Below, piece after piece: positions 1 through 7,870 of a DNA stretch of 64,000 bases. Location of the stretch: the NCBI GenBank assembly GCA_023386585.1, contig JAEWJM010000009.1, forward strand, positions 88,642 through 152,641, in the 5' to 3' direction. Position numbers and translations under genes: made by a program. Position 1 is the first letter of the stretch. The number at the start of each line of letters is the position of its first letter. This DNA is from Bacteroidota bacterium. Its GTDB lineage: Bacteria; Bacteroidota; Bacteroidia; Flavobacteriales; Flavobacteriaceae. The notes below the pieces were generated by a model. It ran no database searches, had not been told where the DNA came from, and saw only the letters and a list, made by a program, of their open reading frames with translations.

Positions 1-356
1 TGTTCGGTTACGCGCATCGTGCCAATACTTGACGTGATGAACGAACCCATTTTACCGGCCATAACGATCGAAATGAACGTGGGAGCAAATTCAAGAATCA
101 CCGACTGTCGTGTTGCAAAGCCTATCAGATATTTCGGAATCAGCGGGTTGGTTAGGTTAAGCGCCGTCTGGATCGCGACAACTCCGCCGACAAAAAACGA
201 GATGAAGCAGACGATTCCGAGCGAACCGATTATCAGGTCGTCGATTTCCTTGAGGATCAGCCCGCGCATCACCGACGCCTTGGTAGGTTTCCTGAAAATC
301 TCTTTCCACATCAGGAAATACCTTCCCATTTGCGACAAATAGCGAACGAGCATCAT
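1..356 (-). CDS. MlaE-family ABC transporter permease (5' part only, runs off left edge)
   Basis: The translated start matches the MlaE/YrbE permease family, the inner-membrane subunit of ABC systems that move phospholipids between the membranes. About 118 N-terminal residues are present. The amphipathic lead-in with KEIFRKPTK is followed by LILKEIDDLIIGSLGIV, a membrane segment with FFVGGVVAIQTAL, and the conserved stretch LEFAPTFISIVMAGKMGSF, which is diagnostic of the family. Two adjacent ATG codons (356 and 353) are possible starts. A box one base off the -7 consensus lies at 380-373. The ATPase and MCE partners would be beyond the edge. The product family is certain; the transported lipid is inferred from the family. 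Confidence 0.9.
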   Translation of the reverse strand, partial: MMLVRYLSQMGRYFLMWKEIFRKPTKASVMRGLILKEIDDLIIGSLGIVCFISFFVGGVVAIQTALNLTNPLIPKYLIGFATRQSVILEFAPTFISIVMAGKMGSFITSSIGTMRVTE

Positions 357-430
357 AGATTTAGAATATGCGCTAAAATAAGGATTAGTTTACAGTTTCT
401 CATTGGCGGTTTTGAGTTTTTTATGATTGG

Positions 431-612
431 GCGTTGCCTTTCACACCGGCCTACGCGCCTGCTGGCTCTTCGCTAAAACAGTTCACGGGACTGTTTTTTC
501 ACGCTCAGCCCCGGCCGGGCTCTCGGCTCAATCTTTTCAAACCTCAAAGGTTTCAAAAACCTTTGAGGTTTATAAAAAGGATTTCCGCCTCCATCCCTAA
601 CGCGAACCGCAA
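431..612. repeat. Dispersed intergenic repeat, family A, copy 1 (with nested palindrome)
   Basis: It opens with the word GGGCGTTGCC, carries CCGGGCTCTCGGCTC followed by ATCTTTT, and closes with AAAAGGATTTCCGCCTCC and ATCCCTAACGCG. The same outer words recur at five other places in the window. The loop holds a separate perfect inverted repeat (539-553 against 557-571, 15 bp per arm). The element lies between the divergent MlaE and thioredoxin-like genes and explains most of the 291-base gap there. It has no credible reading frame. Confidence 0.75.
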
Positions 613-627
613 ACGGGATGTTTTTCC

Positions 628-635
628 TATCTTCG
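628..635 (+). promoter_or_regulatory. Probable -7 box of the thioredoxin-like gene
   Basis: TATCTTCG matches the Bacteroidota -7 consensus TAnnTTTG at all but one fixed position and ends 12 nt before the ATG at 648. No clear -33 TTTG was seen. It also argues against the upstream ATG at 618, which would lie before the transcription start. Confidence 0.45.
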
Positions 636-647
636 ATAAAAACACAA

Positions 648-1829
648 ATGATGCAATTCCGAAAATGCTGCGTCTTACTAATGGTCGTACTAACCACGGG
701 CAGCTTTGGGCAACGAAAACTCTTCGATGAGGTTATCGCAAAATATGCCTCCCATCAGCAGTGGCGCTACGTAGTTAATTATTCGATCAAACCATTCGAT
801 GACGATCAGCCTGTCCTTATTCACAGCGGTGTTGCGCTCTTCAGGCGGCCGTCCGACACTCTTTTTGGAGGTACCGTTGAATTCGATGCCTATTATGACG
901 GAGTGATTTCGGAATATCTTTACGACGGTTCCAACGTATTTTCTTTGAACCAACAAAAAAAAGACGTTGTAAAGTTTCCGGCGGGCAGAAAATGGGCAAT
1001 TTCCGGAAACTATGAGGGCGAAGTCATCAACCTGCCTTTTCTGCGCATCCATAGACTTGGTGAACTTCTCGATGATCCCAAAAATACGGTTACTTATTAC
1101 GACACTATTTATTTCAACAGCAAGTGCAATGTGGCAAAAATTATTTTTCCGGATGAAGCGCCAATGAAAAATATGGAAATGAAATTTATCGTCAACAAGA
1201 AGAAAAAGACGATAGTCGGCAAAACGTTCGCGGTGGATCTTGATGACCAGCATCAGTGGAATAAATGGGACATCACCATGCAGAGCTTTGATGCGCTGCC
1301 ACCGGATTTTGTCGAAAAACGCGTAGCGAAGCTCACCGCCGAGTATGGCGTAACAAACTATGTACAGCCGTCGGCCGAGGAGCTTAAGCCACTTGACATA
1401 AACGACGCTGCTCCTGCCTTTTCAGGTGAGATTTTCGGCGGCGGGAATTTTGACCTGAGTTCGTGCAAAGGGAAGATAGTGCTAATCGACTTTTGGTATA
1501 TGGCGTGCTACGGATGCGATCTTGCGGTGCCAGCGCTTGCAGCGTTACAAAAAAAATATGAAGGAAAAATCGTGGTGGTCGGTGCAAATCCGGTTGACAG
1601 CGATGAAAAACGAAGAAAAAAATTGGCAGAATTCATCGCCAGAAAAGGCATAAACTACCATATAGTTTTTGTAAACAGCGAACTACTGAACCGTTATAAA
1701 GTAAATGCGTTCCCAACACTTTACCTGATCGACACCGAGGGTAAGATCCGAAGCAGCGAGATTGGATATAGTGAGGAAGGCATGAAGTCAATCGATATGC
1801 AAATCGAGCAACTGCTTCGTGAACGTTAA
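648..1829 (+). CDS. Secreted TlpA-like thioredoxin-fold protein with a large N-terminal domain
   Basis: From the chosen ATG the protein is 393 aa with a signal peptide (hydrophobic CCVLLMVVLTTGSFG). Residues 20-250 form a beta-rich domain that I cannot name. It resembles the envelope domains often fused to Bacteroidota TlpA proteins. The C-terminal 140 residues are a thioredoxin fold: a GKIVLIDFWYMACYGC active site with CxxC cysteines near residues 286 and 289, and the cis-proline region VNAFPTLYLID. The middle pair Tyr-Gly is not the usual Gly-Pro or Pro-Pro type, so redox potential may differ. Its role as a periplasmic thiol-disulfide oxidoreductase is inferred from the fold. The stop codon overlaps that of the convergent glycosyltransferase within TTAA. 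Confidence 0.8.
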   Translation: MMQFRKCCVLLMVVLTTGSFGQRKLFDEVIAKYASHQQWRYVVNYSIKPFDDDQPVLIHSGVALFRRPSDTLFGGTVEFDAYYDGVISEYLYDGSNVFSLNQQKKDVVKFPAGRKWAISGNYEGEVINLPFLRIHRLGELLDDPKNTVTYYDTIYFNSKCNVAKIIFPDEAPMKNMEMKFIVNKKKKTIVGKTFAVDLDDQHQWNKWDITMQSFDALPPDFVEKRVAKLTAEYGVTNYVQPSAEELKPLDINDAAPAFSGEIFGGGNFDLSSCKGKIVLIDFWYMACYGCDLAVPALAALQKKYEGKIVVVGANPVDSDEKRRKKLAEFIARKGINYHIVFVNSELLNRYKVNAFPTLYLIDTEGKIRSSEIGYSEEGMKSIDMQIEQLLRER

Positions 1830-2677
1830 CCAAATAGCTTTGATTTCATTTTAGTCCAGCGGTAGTGGCGAATCCAGTTTGCTTCCTGCGCGGTCACCAG
1901 CATTTGCTTTCCGGAGCTTTTAGCTTTGAAATATCCGCGAAGATAATCGGCGAAGAGCAATGGCTTTTTCTTCATCATCGCGAGTTTTGCCGAAGCGATT
2001 GACGTAATCCAGAAGCCATATCCCAGACTATAGAAAGCTTCGCCCTGTTTGAACCTTGCCGTTTCATCGTAGCGCGCACCCGTTGGTTTCAGGTGTTTTA
2101 CCTTTAATTCGGAAAAAGTAACCACTTTCCAGCCGTGGAATCTTGCCAGCAGTTCATCAACCGTGTCCCAGCCCATTGCAGGTCTCAATCCGCCGATGTC
2201 AGCGAAACACTGCTTCCGGTATGCTTTGAATGCTCCGCGGATGTGATCTTTATCCGTTAAGTTCTCTAAAACCCATTCTCCATTTTTTTCAATATAGGCG
2301 AACCCGCCGGCCATGCCGATTTTCGGATCTGATTTAAAGGCTGTGAGGATGGTTTCGAAATAATTTTCCGGAAGGATCAAATCTGCGTCGAGTTTAACGA
2401 TGATTTCGAAGTCGGCATCAATCGCTTCTAATCCATTTTGGAACGCACGGATGACTTTGCTTCCGGGAAGATGTATGGCATCCGACTGTATGTTGATCAA
2501 TTTTATCCAATGAAACTGAGCAGCCAGGTTGGTGACGACTTGGGCTGTTTCGTCGGTTGAATTGTCGTTAACGACAACCACTTGGCTGGGAAGCTGCTTC
2601 TGCCGGGAAACGGAATCGAGCGTTTTTTCGATAAACGCGGCTTCATTGTAGGCCGGAATGACAACAGCATATTTCAT
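1826..2677 (-). CDS. Glycosyltransferase family 2 (GT-A fold)
   Basis: A 283-aa cytoplasmic or peripheral GT-A glycosyltransferase. The N-terminus has the nucleotide-sugar motif YAVVIPAYNEAAFIEKTLDS with VVVVNDNSTDET, and the metal-binding DxD is the DADLI segment near residue 97. An acidic GWDTVDE segment further on probably contributes the catalytic base. A GTG two codons upstream (2683) is possible, but the ATG at 2677 gives the standard start of the family. It lies 5 nt downstream of the methyltransferase stop, so the two are surely co-transcribed. The acceptor is unknown: cell-surface glycan or glycolipid are both possible. The gene ends tail-to-tail with the thioredoxin-like gene. Confidence 0.85.
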   Translation of the reverse strand: MKYAVVIPAYNEAAFIEKTLDSVSRQKQLPSQVVVVNDNSTDETAQVVTNLAAQFHWIKLINIQSDAIHLPGSKVIRAFQNGLEAIDADFEIIVKLDADLILPENYFETILTAFKSDPKIGMAGGFAYIEKNGEWVLENLTDKDHIRGAFKAYRKQCFADIGGLRPAMGWDTVDELLARFHGWKVVTFSELKVKHLKPTGARYDETARFKQGEAFYSLGYGFWITSIASAKLAMMKKKPLLFADYLRGYFKAKSSGKQMLVTAQEANWIRHYRWTKMKSKLFG

Positions 2678-2682
2678 TTGCA

Positions 2683-3201
2683 CTATTTTCGTTCGGCGTA
2701 GACAATGTAATATCTCGGTACAAACCGGCGAAGCAATGGTCGAAAGCCTAATTTCTTAACCGGATTTGTCCACTTTTCCCGATCGATGATTTTCCAGCCG
2801 GTTTTTTCGAGCAGCCAGTCGAGTTGCCAATCCTCGAATTCGTGATAATGTCGGTCCCACATGTCGGTTTTGCTGCGGTATGCGGACGAAAACCACAGCC
2901 GGAGCGGGACTGAAATAACAATTTTATTTGCAGAAACAGATTGTAAAATGGTAAACGGATTCAGCAGGTGCTCGAAAATCTCGAAAGCAGTCACAACCGA
3001 AGCGGCCTGGCCAAGCGCCGACTGATCGAAATCGAGGTCTTCTCCGGAAGTGTTTTTCACCTGGAAGCCTTCCTTGCGCATGATTTCCGAAAACGGATTG
3101 CTCACGCCCAGATCAAGGATTTGTTCTGTGGGCGCGAGGTGCTTTTTCAGGAATGCCAAGGTGTGGCGAAAGCGCTTGTCAGGATAAACTTCTTCGTACA
3201 T
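2683..3201 (-). CDS. Class I SAM-dependent methyltransferase
   Basis: A short (172 aa) Rossmann-fold methyltransferase. The SAM-binding glycine motif is ILDLGVSNPFSEIM (motif I, slightly degenerate), and the post-II region is VVTAFEIFEHLLNPF, the typical methyltransferase-11 pattern with EIFEH. The segment SVPLRLW followed by HYHEFED resembles small-molecule methyltransferases acting on lipids or sugars. The substrate cannot be told. It is transcribed with the glycosyltransferase (5-nt gap) and has its own probable promoter box at 3226-3219, so it need not depend on the ketoacyl synthase gene upstream. Confidence 0.8.
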   Translation of the reverse strand: MYEEVYPDKRFRHTLAFLKKHLAPTEQILDLGVSNPFSEIMRKEGFQVKNTSGEDLDFDQSALGQAASVVTAFEIFEHLLNPFTILQSVSANKIVISVPLRLWFSSAYRSKTDMWDRHYHEFEDWQLDWLLEKTGWKIIDREKWTNPVKKLGFRPLLRRFVPRYYIVYAERK

Positions 3202-3218
3202 GGGTTGAGTTTGCGGGG

Positions 3219-3226
3219 CAAATATA
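3219..3226 (-). promoter_or_regulatory. Probable -7 box for methyltransferase-glycosyltransferase operon
   Basis: Read on the minus strand the bases are TATATTTG, a full match to TAnnTTTG, ending 17 nt before the methyltransferase ATG. No well-spaced -33 element was found. Confidence 0.55.
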
Positions 3227-3256
3227 GGTATAAAAACACAACGCGATCGTGAGTGC

Positions 3257-3331
3257 GCGAGGGATGGACGCGGCAGCCCGGAGCGTAGCGAGGACTACAG
3301 CAAACAGCCCGGCCCGCAGGGACGCGCCCGA
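3257..3331. repeat. Dispersed intergenic repeat, family A, copy 6 (GC-rich, divergent)
   Basis: Read on the minus strand this stretch starts GGGCGCGTCC, contains CCGGGCTGTTTGCTGTAGTC and ends GCCGCGTCCATCCCTC, the same order of words as the other family A copies. The usual ATCTTTT/AAAAGGAT pair is replaced by the GC-rich pair around GGAGCGTAGCGAGGAC. It directly abuts the stop codon of the ketoacyl synthase gene and sits just upstream of the methyltransferase promoter. Confidence 0.6.
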
Positions 3332-4390
3332 TTAATGGCGGTAAATCAGCGAATTGATGTTCATCCCGGCGCCTACCGATGCCATTATGACGACATCGCC
3401 TTTGTTGAGCGATTGCTTGTCGAGCTTGTTATGAACGAGCAGGTCGAACAGCGTAGGAACCGTGGCGACGCTGCTGTTTCCGAGTTTGTGGATGCTCATT
3501 GGCATAATTCCGGGCGGTGGCGATTGGTCATAAAGCTTATAAAACCGTTGGATGATCGCTTCGTCCATTTTTTCGTTGGCCTGATGAATGAGGATTTTGC
3601 TGACTTTGGAAATGGGAACGCCGCTTTTTTCGAGACAACTTTTCATCGCCATCGGAACGTGGTTTAGTGCAAATTCATAGATTTTCCGGCCGAACATTTT
3701 CAAATAACGGACATCAGGATCGAGATCTTTGTTGAACGACTTGCCAAAATACAGATAGCCTGCTTCATTGGCGGCATAAGTAGCGCTTTCATGAGCCAGG
3801 ACTCCGCTGTCATCGTTGGATGCGGTAACCACGGTTGCGCCGGCGCCGTCGGAGTAGATCATCGCGTCGCGGTCGTGAATGTCAACAACGCGCGAAAGAG
3901 TTTCAGCACCGATTACCAGGCAATTTCGCGCTATTCCAGCCTTTACAAAAGCGTTGGCCTGTATCATTCCCTCGATCCAGCCCGGACAGCCAAAGAGCAC
4001 ATCGTAGGCAACGCATTTCGGATTCTGTATTTTGAGTTTTTGCTTGACGCGGGCTGCGATGCTGGGAACGGTATCGGACTGAATCGCGCCGTGGCGAAGG
4101 TCGCCAAAGTTGTGTGCGACAATGATGTAGTCGAGTGTTTCCTTATCGATTTTCGCGTCGTCAATGGCTTTTTCCGCAGCCAAAGAAGCGATGTCGGATG
4201 TAAGCAAATTGCGTTCGGCGTACCGTCTTTCCTCGATTCCGGTGATATCGCGGAATTTGGAAATGATTATATCGTTGGTATGGTGGAGCGGAAGTCCTTC
4301 GTCGCTGAGGAACTGGTGGCTGCTAAAATCCTCATTCTTAACGGTGATGGTCGGTATGTAACTGCCCGATCCTGCAATTTTTATATTCAT
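3332..4390 (-). CDS. 3-oxoacyl-ACP synthase III (FabH-like) family protein
   Basis: A 352-aa thiolase-fold condensing enzyme. The KASIII triad is complete: Cys in DVLFGCPGWIEG near residue 134, His in ILIHQANEKMDEA near 267, and Asn in HKLGNSSVATVP near 303. Enzymes of this fold join an acyl-CoA or acyl-ACP to malonyl-ACP. The sequence differs from housekeeping FabH at the N-terminus, and the gene sits near a methyltransferase and a glycosyltransferase rather than plsX or other fab genes. A role in a special lipid or secondary product rather than bulk fatty-acid initiation is therefore possible, as an inference. The gap of 95 nt to the upstream globin gene holds no obvious terminator. Confidence 0.85.
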   Translation of the reverse strand: MNIKIAGSGSYIPTITVKNEDFSSHQFLSDEGLPLHHTNDIIISKFRDITGIEERRYAERNLLTSDIASLAAEKAIDDAKIDKETLDYIIVAHNFGDLRHGAIQSDTVPSIAARVKQKLKIQNPKCVAYDVLFGCPGWIEGMIQANAFVKAGIARNCLVIGAETLSRVVDIHDRDAMIYSDGAGATVVTASNDDSGVLAHESATYAANEAGYLYFGKSFNKDLDPDVRYLKMFGRKIYEFALNHVPMAMKSCLEKSGVPISKVSKILIHQANEKMDEAIIQRFYKLYDQSPPPGIMPMSIHKLGNSSVATVPTLFDLLVHNKLDKQSLNKGDVVIMASVGAGMNINSLIYRH

Positions 4391-4485
4391 GCCCTTTCGC
4401 TATTAGGCTAATATATCAAAAATCGGCGTGACTGTCAATGGTTTCGTGCGTTTTTTCCTGTGATTTTTCAGTGAAGTTTGGATAC

Positions 4486-4857
4486 TTATCTGGCAGCCAG
4501 CTTGATTTGCATCACCGTAGCGACCGATAGCGCCCGCGTTTTGATCATCTCTGCTTTTTCACCGGCAAAATGCTCGTCGACAGTGGCGTTAAAATAGCTC
4601 AGCCATGTCTCAAAATGCTTCGGAAGCAGCCGTTCTTTTGTGTCCAGGTCGAGGTGAACCTGGAGTACGTTCCGACGGTAGTAGCCCGTTCCCAGAATAT
4701 TCTGTTCCCAGAAATCCACGATGACCGATAAATGATGGGCCAGATCTATCTTCGCAACATCGGTAAAAATGTAGCTGATCGTACTGTCATTGAGCAGCCG
4801 CCGGTAAAAGTCGTCCATCAGCAATTCGAGGTCGGCGCGTGTGGTAATGTCTTTCAT
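4486..4857 (-). CDS. Group III truncated haemoglobin
   Basis: At 123 aa this is the usual length for a 2-over-2 globin. The group III signature is clear: a DFYRRLLNDSTISYIF helix, DFWEQNILGTGYYRRN, and the proximal haem histidine (about residue 81) in LPKHFETWL followed by the invariant W. The group III family binds O2 or NO; a physiological role in NO or sulfide handling is known only loosely. The ATG is only 4 nt after the T-run of the gcvP terminator, so the gene either depends on read-through or has a promoter inside the 3' end of gcvP. No promoter was identified. Confidence 0.9.
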   Translation of the reverse strand: MKDITTRADLELLMDDFYRRLLNDSTISYIFTDVAKIDLAHHLSVIVDFWEQNILGTGYYRRNVLQVHLDLDTKERLLPKHFETWLSYFNATVDEHFAGEKAEMIKTRALSVATVMQIKLAAR

Positions 4858-4860
4858 AAC

Positions 4861-4885
4861 AAAAAACCCTGCCGAAACAGGGTTT
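4861..4885 (-). terminator. Intrinsic terminator of gcvP
   Basis: On the minus strand an 8-bp perfect stem (4885-4878 with 4871-4864) closes a 6-nt loop and is followed by T6 then GTT and the ATG of the globin gene. It begins 4 nt after the gcvP stop. Confidence 0.85.
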
Positions 4886-4889
4886 GAAT

Positions 4890-7739
4890 TTATTCTTCCA
4901 TATATGCTTCAATTGGCGCGCAGGAACAAATCAGGTTCCGGTCGCCGTAAGCGTCGTCAACCCGGCGTACTGAAGGCCAAAATTTATTTTCCGCAAGATA
5001 ATCCAACGGAAATGCAGCAACCTGGCGTGAGTAAGGGAAATTCCATTCGTCAGAGGTCAACATTGTCATTGTGTGCGGTGAATTTTTCAATACGTTGTTC
5101 TTGTCATCTGCCGAAGCGGCTTCGATTTCCTTGCGGATCGAGATCATGGCATCACAAAAACGATCCAATTCCTCAAGGTTCTCGCTTTCCGTTGGTTCAA
5201 CCATGAGCGTTCCCGCAACTGGGAATGAAACTGTCGGTGCGTGAAAGCCGTAATCCATAAGTCGTTTTGCGATATCGGTAACCTCAATGCCTTTTTCCTT
5301 GAACGGCCTGCATTCGAGGATCATTTCGTGAGCCGCGCGTCCCATTTCGCCGCTGTAAAGCGTAGCGTAATGTCCGTTGAGCCTTTCCTTGATATAGTTG
5401 GCGTTCAGGATCGCAAACTTTGTCGCGTTGGTCAATCCTTCGGCGCCCAGCATCGTGATATAGCCGTAAGAAATCAGGCAAACGAGCGCTGAACCCCAAG
5501 GTGCAGCCGAAATTGCAGTAATGGCCTTTTCACCGCCCGTGGCAATCACCGGATTTGTCGGCAGGAATGGAACAAGGTGTTTTGCAACGCATATAGGGCC
5601 AACTCCGGGTCCGCCGCCGCCGTGCGGAATGGCAAAAGTTTTATGCAGGTTGAGGTGGCACACATCGGCGCCAATGGTTGCCGGATTTGTGAGTCCGACC
5701 TGCGCGTTCATGTTCGCGCCATCCATGTAAACCTGGCCGCCGTTCTCGTGGATGATTTTGGTAATTTCGGTAATCGCCGATTCAAAAACGCCGTGCGTTG
5801 ACGGATAAGTCACCATCAGGCACGCGAGGTTGTCTTTATGCTGGATGGCTTTCGCGCGAAGGTCTTCGACATCTATATTTCCGTTTTCCGAAGTTTTGGT
5901 AACGATAACCTGCATTCCGGCCATTGTCGCCGTTGCCGGGTTCGTTCCGTGTGCCGATGCCGGGATGAGTGCGATGTTGCGGTGGTGATCGCCTCTCGAC
6001 TGGTGATAAGCGCGAATTACCATCAATCCGGCGTATTCACCCTGTGCGCCTGAATTGGGCTGCAATGTTGTGCCGGCGAACCCGGTAATTACGTTAAGTT
6101 GCTGTTCGAGTTTTTTCAGCATTGTCTGGTAACCTTCGGCTTGGTCAGTTGGCGCAAACGGATGAATGCTGTTCCAGTTGGCCATGCTCAGCGGAAGCAT
6201 TTCGGCGGCCGCATTGAGTTTCATCGTGCACGATCCCAATGCGATCATCGAATGGTTCAGCGAAAGGTCGCGGCGCTCGAGCATTTTGATGTAGCGCATC
6301 AACGCAGTTTCAGAATGATGGCTGTTGAAAACCTCGTGTTTCAGGAAGCTGCTGCTTCTTTTCAGCGAATCTGCAATAGTAACGTTTTCTGAAAGTTCGT
6401 TTATTGTAAAGGCGGTTTTTCCGGTCGCTTCGGCAAAAATTGAGATAATCGAATTTATATCGGCTGGCGAAGTGGTCTCATTAAAAGAAATCGACACCGT
6501 TTCGCTGTCCGGATAGTAGAAGTTAACTTCACGTTTTTGGGCTGCGGTGCGTACTTTACCCGCATCGGCTTTAACCAGAATTGTATCGAAGAACGAGGAG
6601 TTCATCTGGTAAACTCCGAGTTTATTCAACGCATCGGCAGTGGTGACGGCGGCAGCGTGTACTTTAGCCGCGATGTATTGCAGGCCTTTTGGTCCGTGAT
6701 AGACAGCGTACATTCCGGCCATCACCGCCAGTAAGACCTGGGCGGTGCAGATGTTTGAAGTTGCTTTTTCCCGTTTGATATGCTGCTCGCGGGTCTGCAG
6801 CGCCATCCGCAGTGCGCGGTTTCCATTGGCATCGATCGTAACTCCGATGATACGTCCCGGCATGCTGCGTTTGTATTCTTCTTTGGTCGCGAAATATGCA
6901 GCGTGTGGTCCGCCATAACCCATCGGAATCCCGAATCGCTGAGTGGTTCCAACAACGACGTCGGCGCCCATTTCGCCCGGAGGCGTCAGCTTAACAAGCG
7001 ACAAAATATCGGCAGCGACCGCCGTCCGAATTTCTGCCGATTTGGCTTTTGCGATGAATTGTGAATAATCATGAACCTGTCCGTGTTTCCCCGGATATTG
7101 CAGGATGGCTCCAAAATATTCATTTCCGAAAGTAAACTCTTCGTGGTTTCCGACAACCAGTTCAACGCCAATTGGAATCGACCGCGTCTGAAGTACCGAT
7201 AATGTCTGCGGTAGAATTTCATCAGAAACAAAAAACTTGTTTGCGTTGTTCTTTTTCTGGTCGCGCGACCTGATGTCAAAAAGAAGCGCCATCGCTTCGG
7301 CGGCGGCAGTACCTTCGTCGAGCAGCGATGCGTTTGCGATTTCCATACCGGTAAGTTCGATCACCATTGTCTGGAAATTCAGCAGCGCTTCAAGCCGGCC
7401 CTGTGCAATTTCGGCCTGGTACGGCGTGTAGGCGGTATACCAGCCCGGATTTTCAAAAATATTCCTTTGGATCGCAGCCGGGACGATCGTTGGGTGATAC
7501 CCGAGCCCGATAAAGGATTTGAAAACCTTGTTGCGGTTTCCAAGCTGCTGTATATGGTTTAGGTATTCGTATTCGGTCATTGCCGGATCGAGATCCAGCG
7601 GCGCCTTGAGGCGAATGTCATCGGGAAGCGTTTCATAGACGAGTTGTTCGATCGAATCAACACCGATCGTTTTCAGCATGTGCTGCAGGTCATTTTCGCG
7701 CGGTCCGATGTGCCTTAAGGCAAAAGCATCTGTCTTCAT
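4890..7739 (-). CDS. gcvP: Glycine dehydrogenase (decarboxylating), P-protein of the glycine cleavage system
   Basis: A full-length 949-aa homodimeric-type P-protein. It decarboxylates glycine with pyridoxal phosphate and transfers the aminomethyl group to the lipoyl arm of GcvH. The N-terminus has FALRHIGPRE, and the N-half carries GYHPTIVPAAIQRNI and NPGWYTAYTPYQAEIAQGRLE. In the C-half the PLP-binding lysine is in HLNLHKTFAIPHGGGGPG near residue 700. Also seen are LGSCTMKLNAAAEM and QPNSGAQGEYAGL. gcvT and gcvH are not next to it, as is common in this phylum. It has a probable -7 box at 7771-7764 and its own terminator at 4885-4861. Confidence 0.97.
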   Translation of the reverse strand: MKTDAFALRHIGPRENDLQHMLKTIGVDSIEQLVYETLPDDIRLKAPLDLDPAMTEYEYLNHIQQLGNRNKVFKSFIGLGYHPTIVPAAIQRNIFENPGWYTAYTPYQAEIAQGRLEALLNFQTMVIELTGMEIANASLLDEGTAAAEAMALLFDIRSRDQKKNNANKFFVSDEILPQTLSVLQTRSIPIGVELVVGNHEEFTFGNEYFGAILQYPGKHGQVHDYSQFIAKAKSAEIRTAVAADILSLVKLTPPGEMGADVVVGTTQRFGIPMGYGGPHAAYFATKEEYKRSMPGRIIGVTIDANGNRALRMALQTREQHIKREKATSNICTAQVLLAVMAGMYAVYHGPKGLQYIAAKVHAAAVTTADALNKLGVYQMNSSFFDTILVKADAGKVRTAAQKREVNFYYPDSETVSISFNETTSPADINSIISIFAEATGKTAFTINELSENVTIADSLKRSSSFLKHEVFNSHHSETALMRYIKMLERRDLSLNHSMIALGSCTMKLNAAAEMLPLSMANWNSIHPFAPTDQAEGYQTMLKKLEQQLNVITGFAGTTLQPNSGAQGEYAGLMVIRAYHQSRGDHHRNIALIPASAHGTNPATATMAGMQVIVTKTSENGNIDVEDLRAKAIQHKDNLACLMVTYPSTHGVFESAITEITKIIHENGGQVYMDGANMNAQVGLTNPATIGADVCHLNLHKTFAIPHGGGGPGVGPICVAKHLVPFLPTNPVIATGGEKAITAISAAPWGSALVCLISYGYITMLGAEGLTNATKFAILNANYIKERLNGHYATLYSGEMGRAAHEMILECRPFKEKGIEVTDIAKRLMDYGFHAPTVSFPVAGTLMVEPTESENLEELDRFCDAMISIRKEIEAASADDKNNVLKNSPHTMTMLTSDEWNFPYSRQVAAFPLDYLAENKFWPSVRRVDDAYGDRNLICSCAPIEAYMEE

Positions 7740-7763
7740 AAAGTGTGTTGTTTTTCAGCGCAA

Positions 7764-7771
7764 CAAAAATA
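7764..7771 (-). promoter_or_regulatory. Probable -7 box of gcvP
   Basis: TATTTTTG on the minus strand, 24 nt before the gcvP ATG. No -33 TTTG lies at the expected 19-21 nt; the nearest, within the dyad at 7794-7807, is 27 nt away. Confidence 0.5.
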
Positions 7772-7793
7772 GGATTTTATCCCGAATTTTATT

Positions 7794-7807
7794 GTGACCA
7801 AAGTCAC
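7794..7807. promoter_or_regulatory. Perfect dyad in the gcvP / membrane-protein divergent region
   Basis: GTGAC and GTCAC arms (5 bp each) enclose CAAA, and the flanking bases TT and GAA extend the symmetry a little. It lies about 55-68 nt before the gcvP start and 64 nt before the divergent gene. The shape and spacing resemble a Crp/Fnr-type operator, but no regulator can be named. Confidence 0.4.
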
Positions 7808-7870
7808 GAAAAGGCGATGTAATTATCAACTGCACAGAATTCTTTTTAACAGAATCCGTAATTTTACCGA

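Noticed and set aside
434..730. 98-codon plus-strand frame upstream of the thioredoxin-like gene
   Set aside because: It consists of family A repeat sequence and then overlaps the real gene in another frame.
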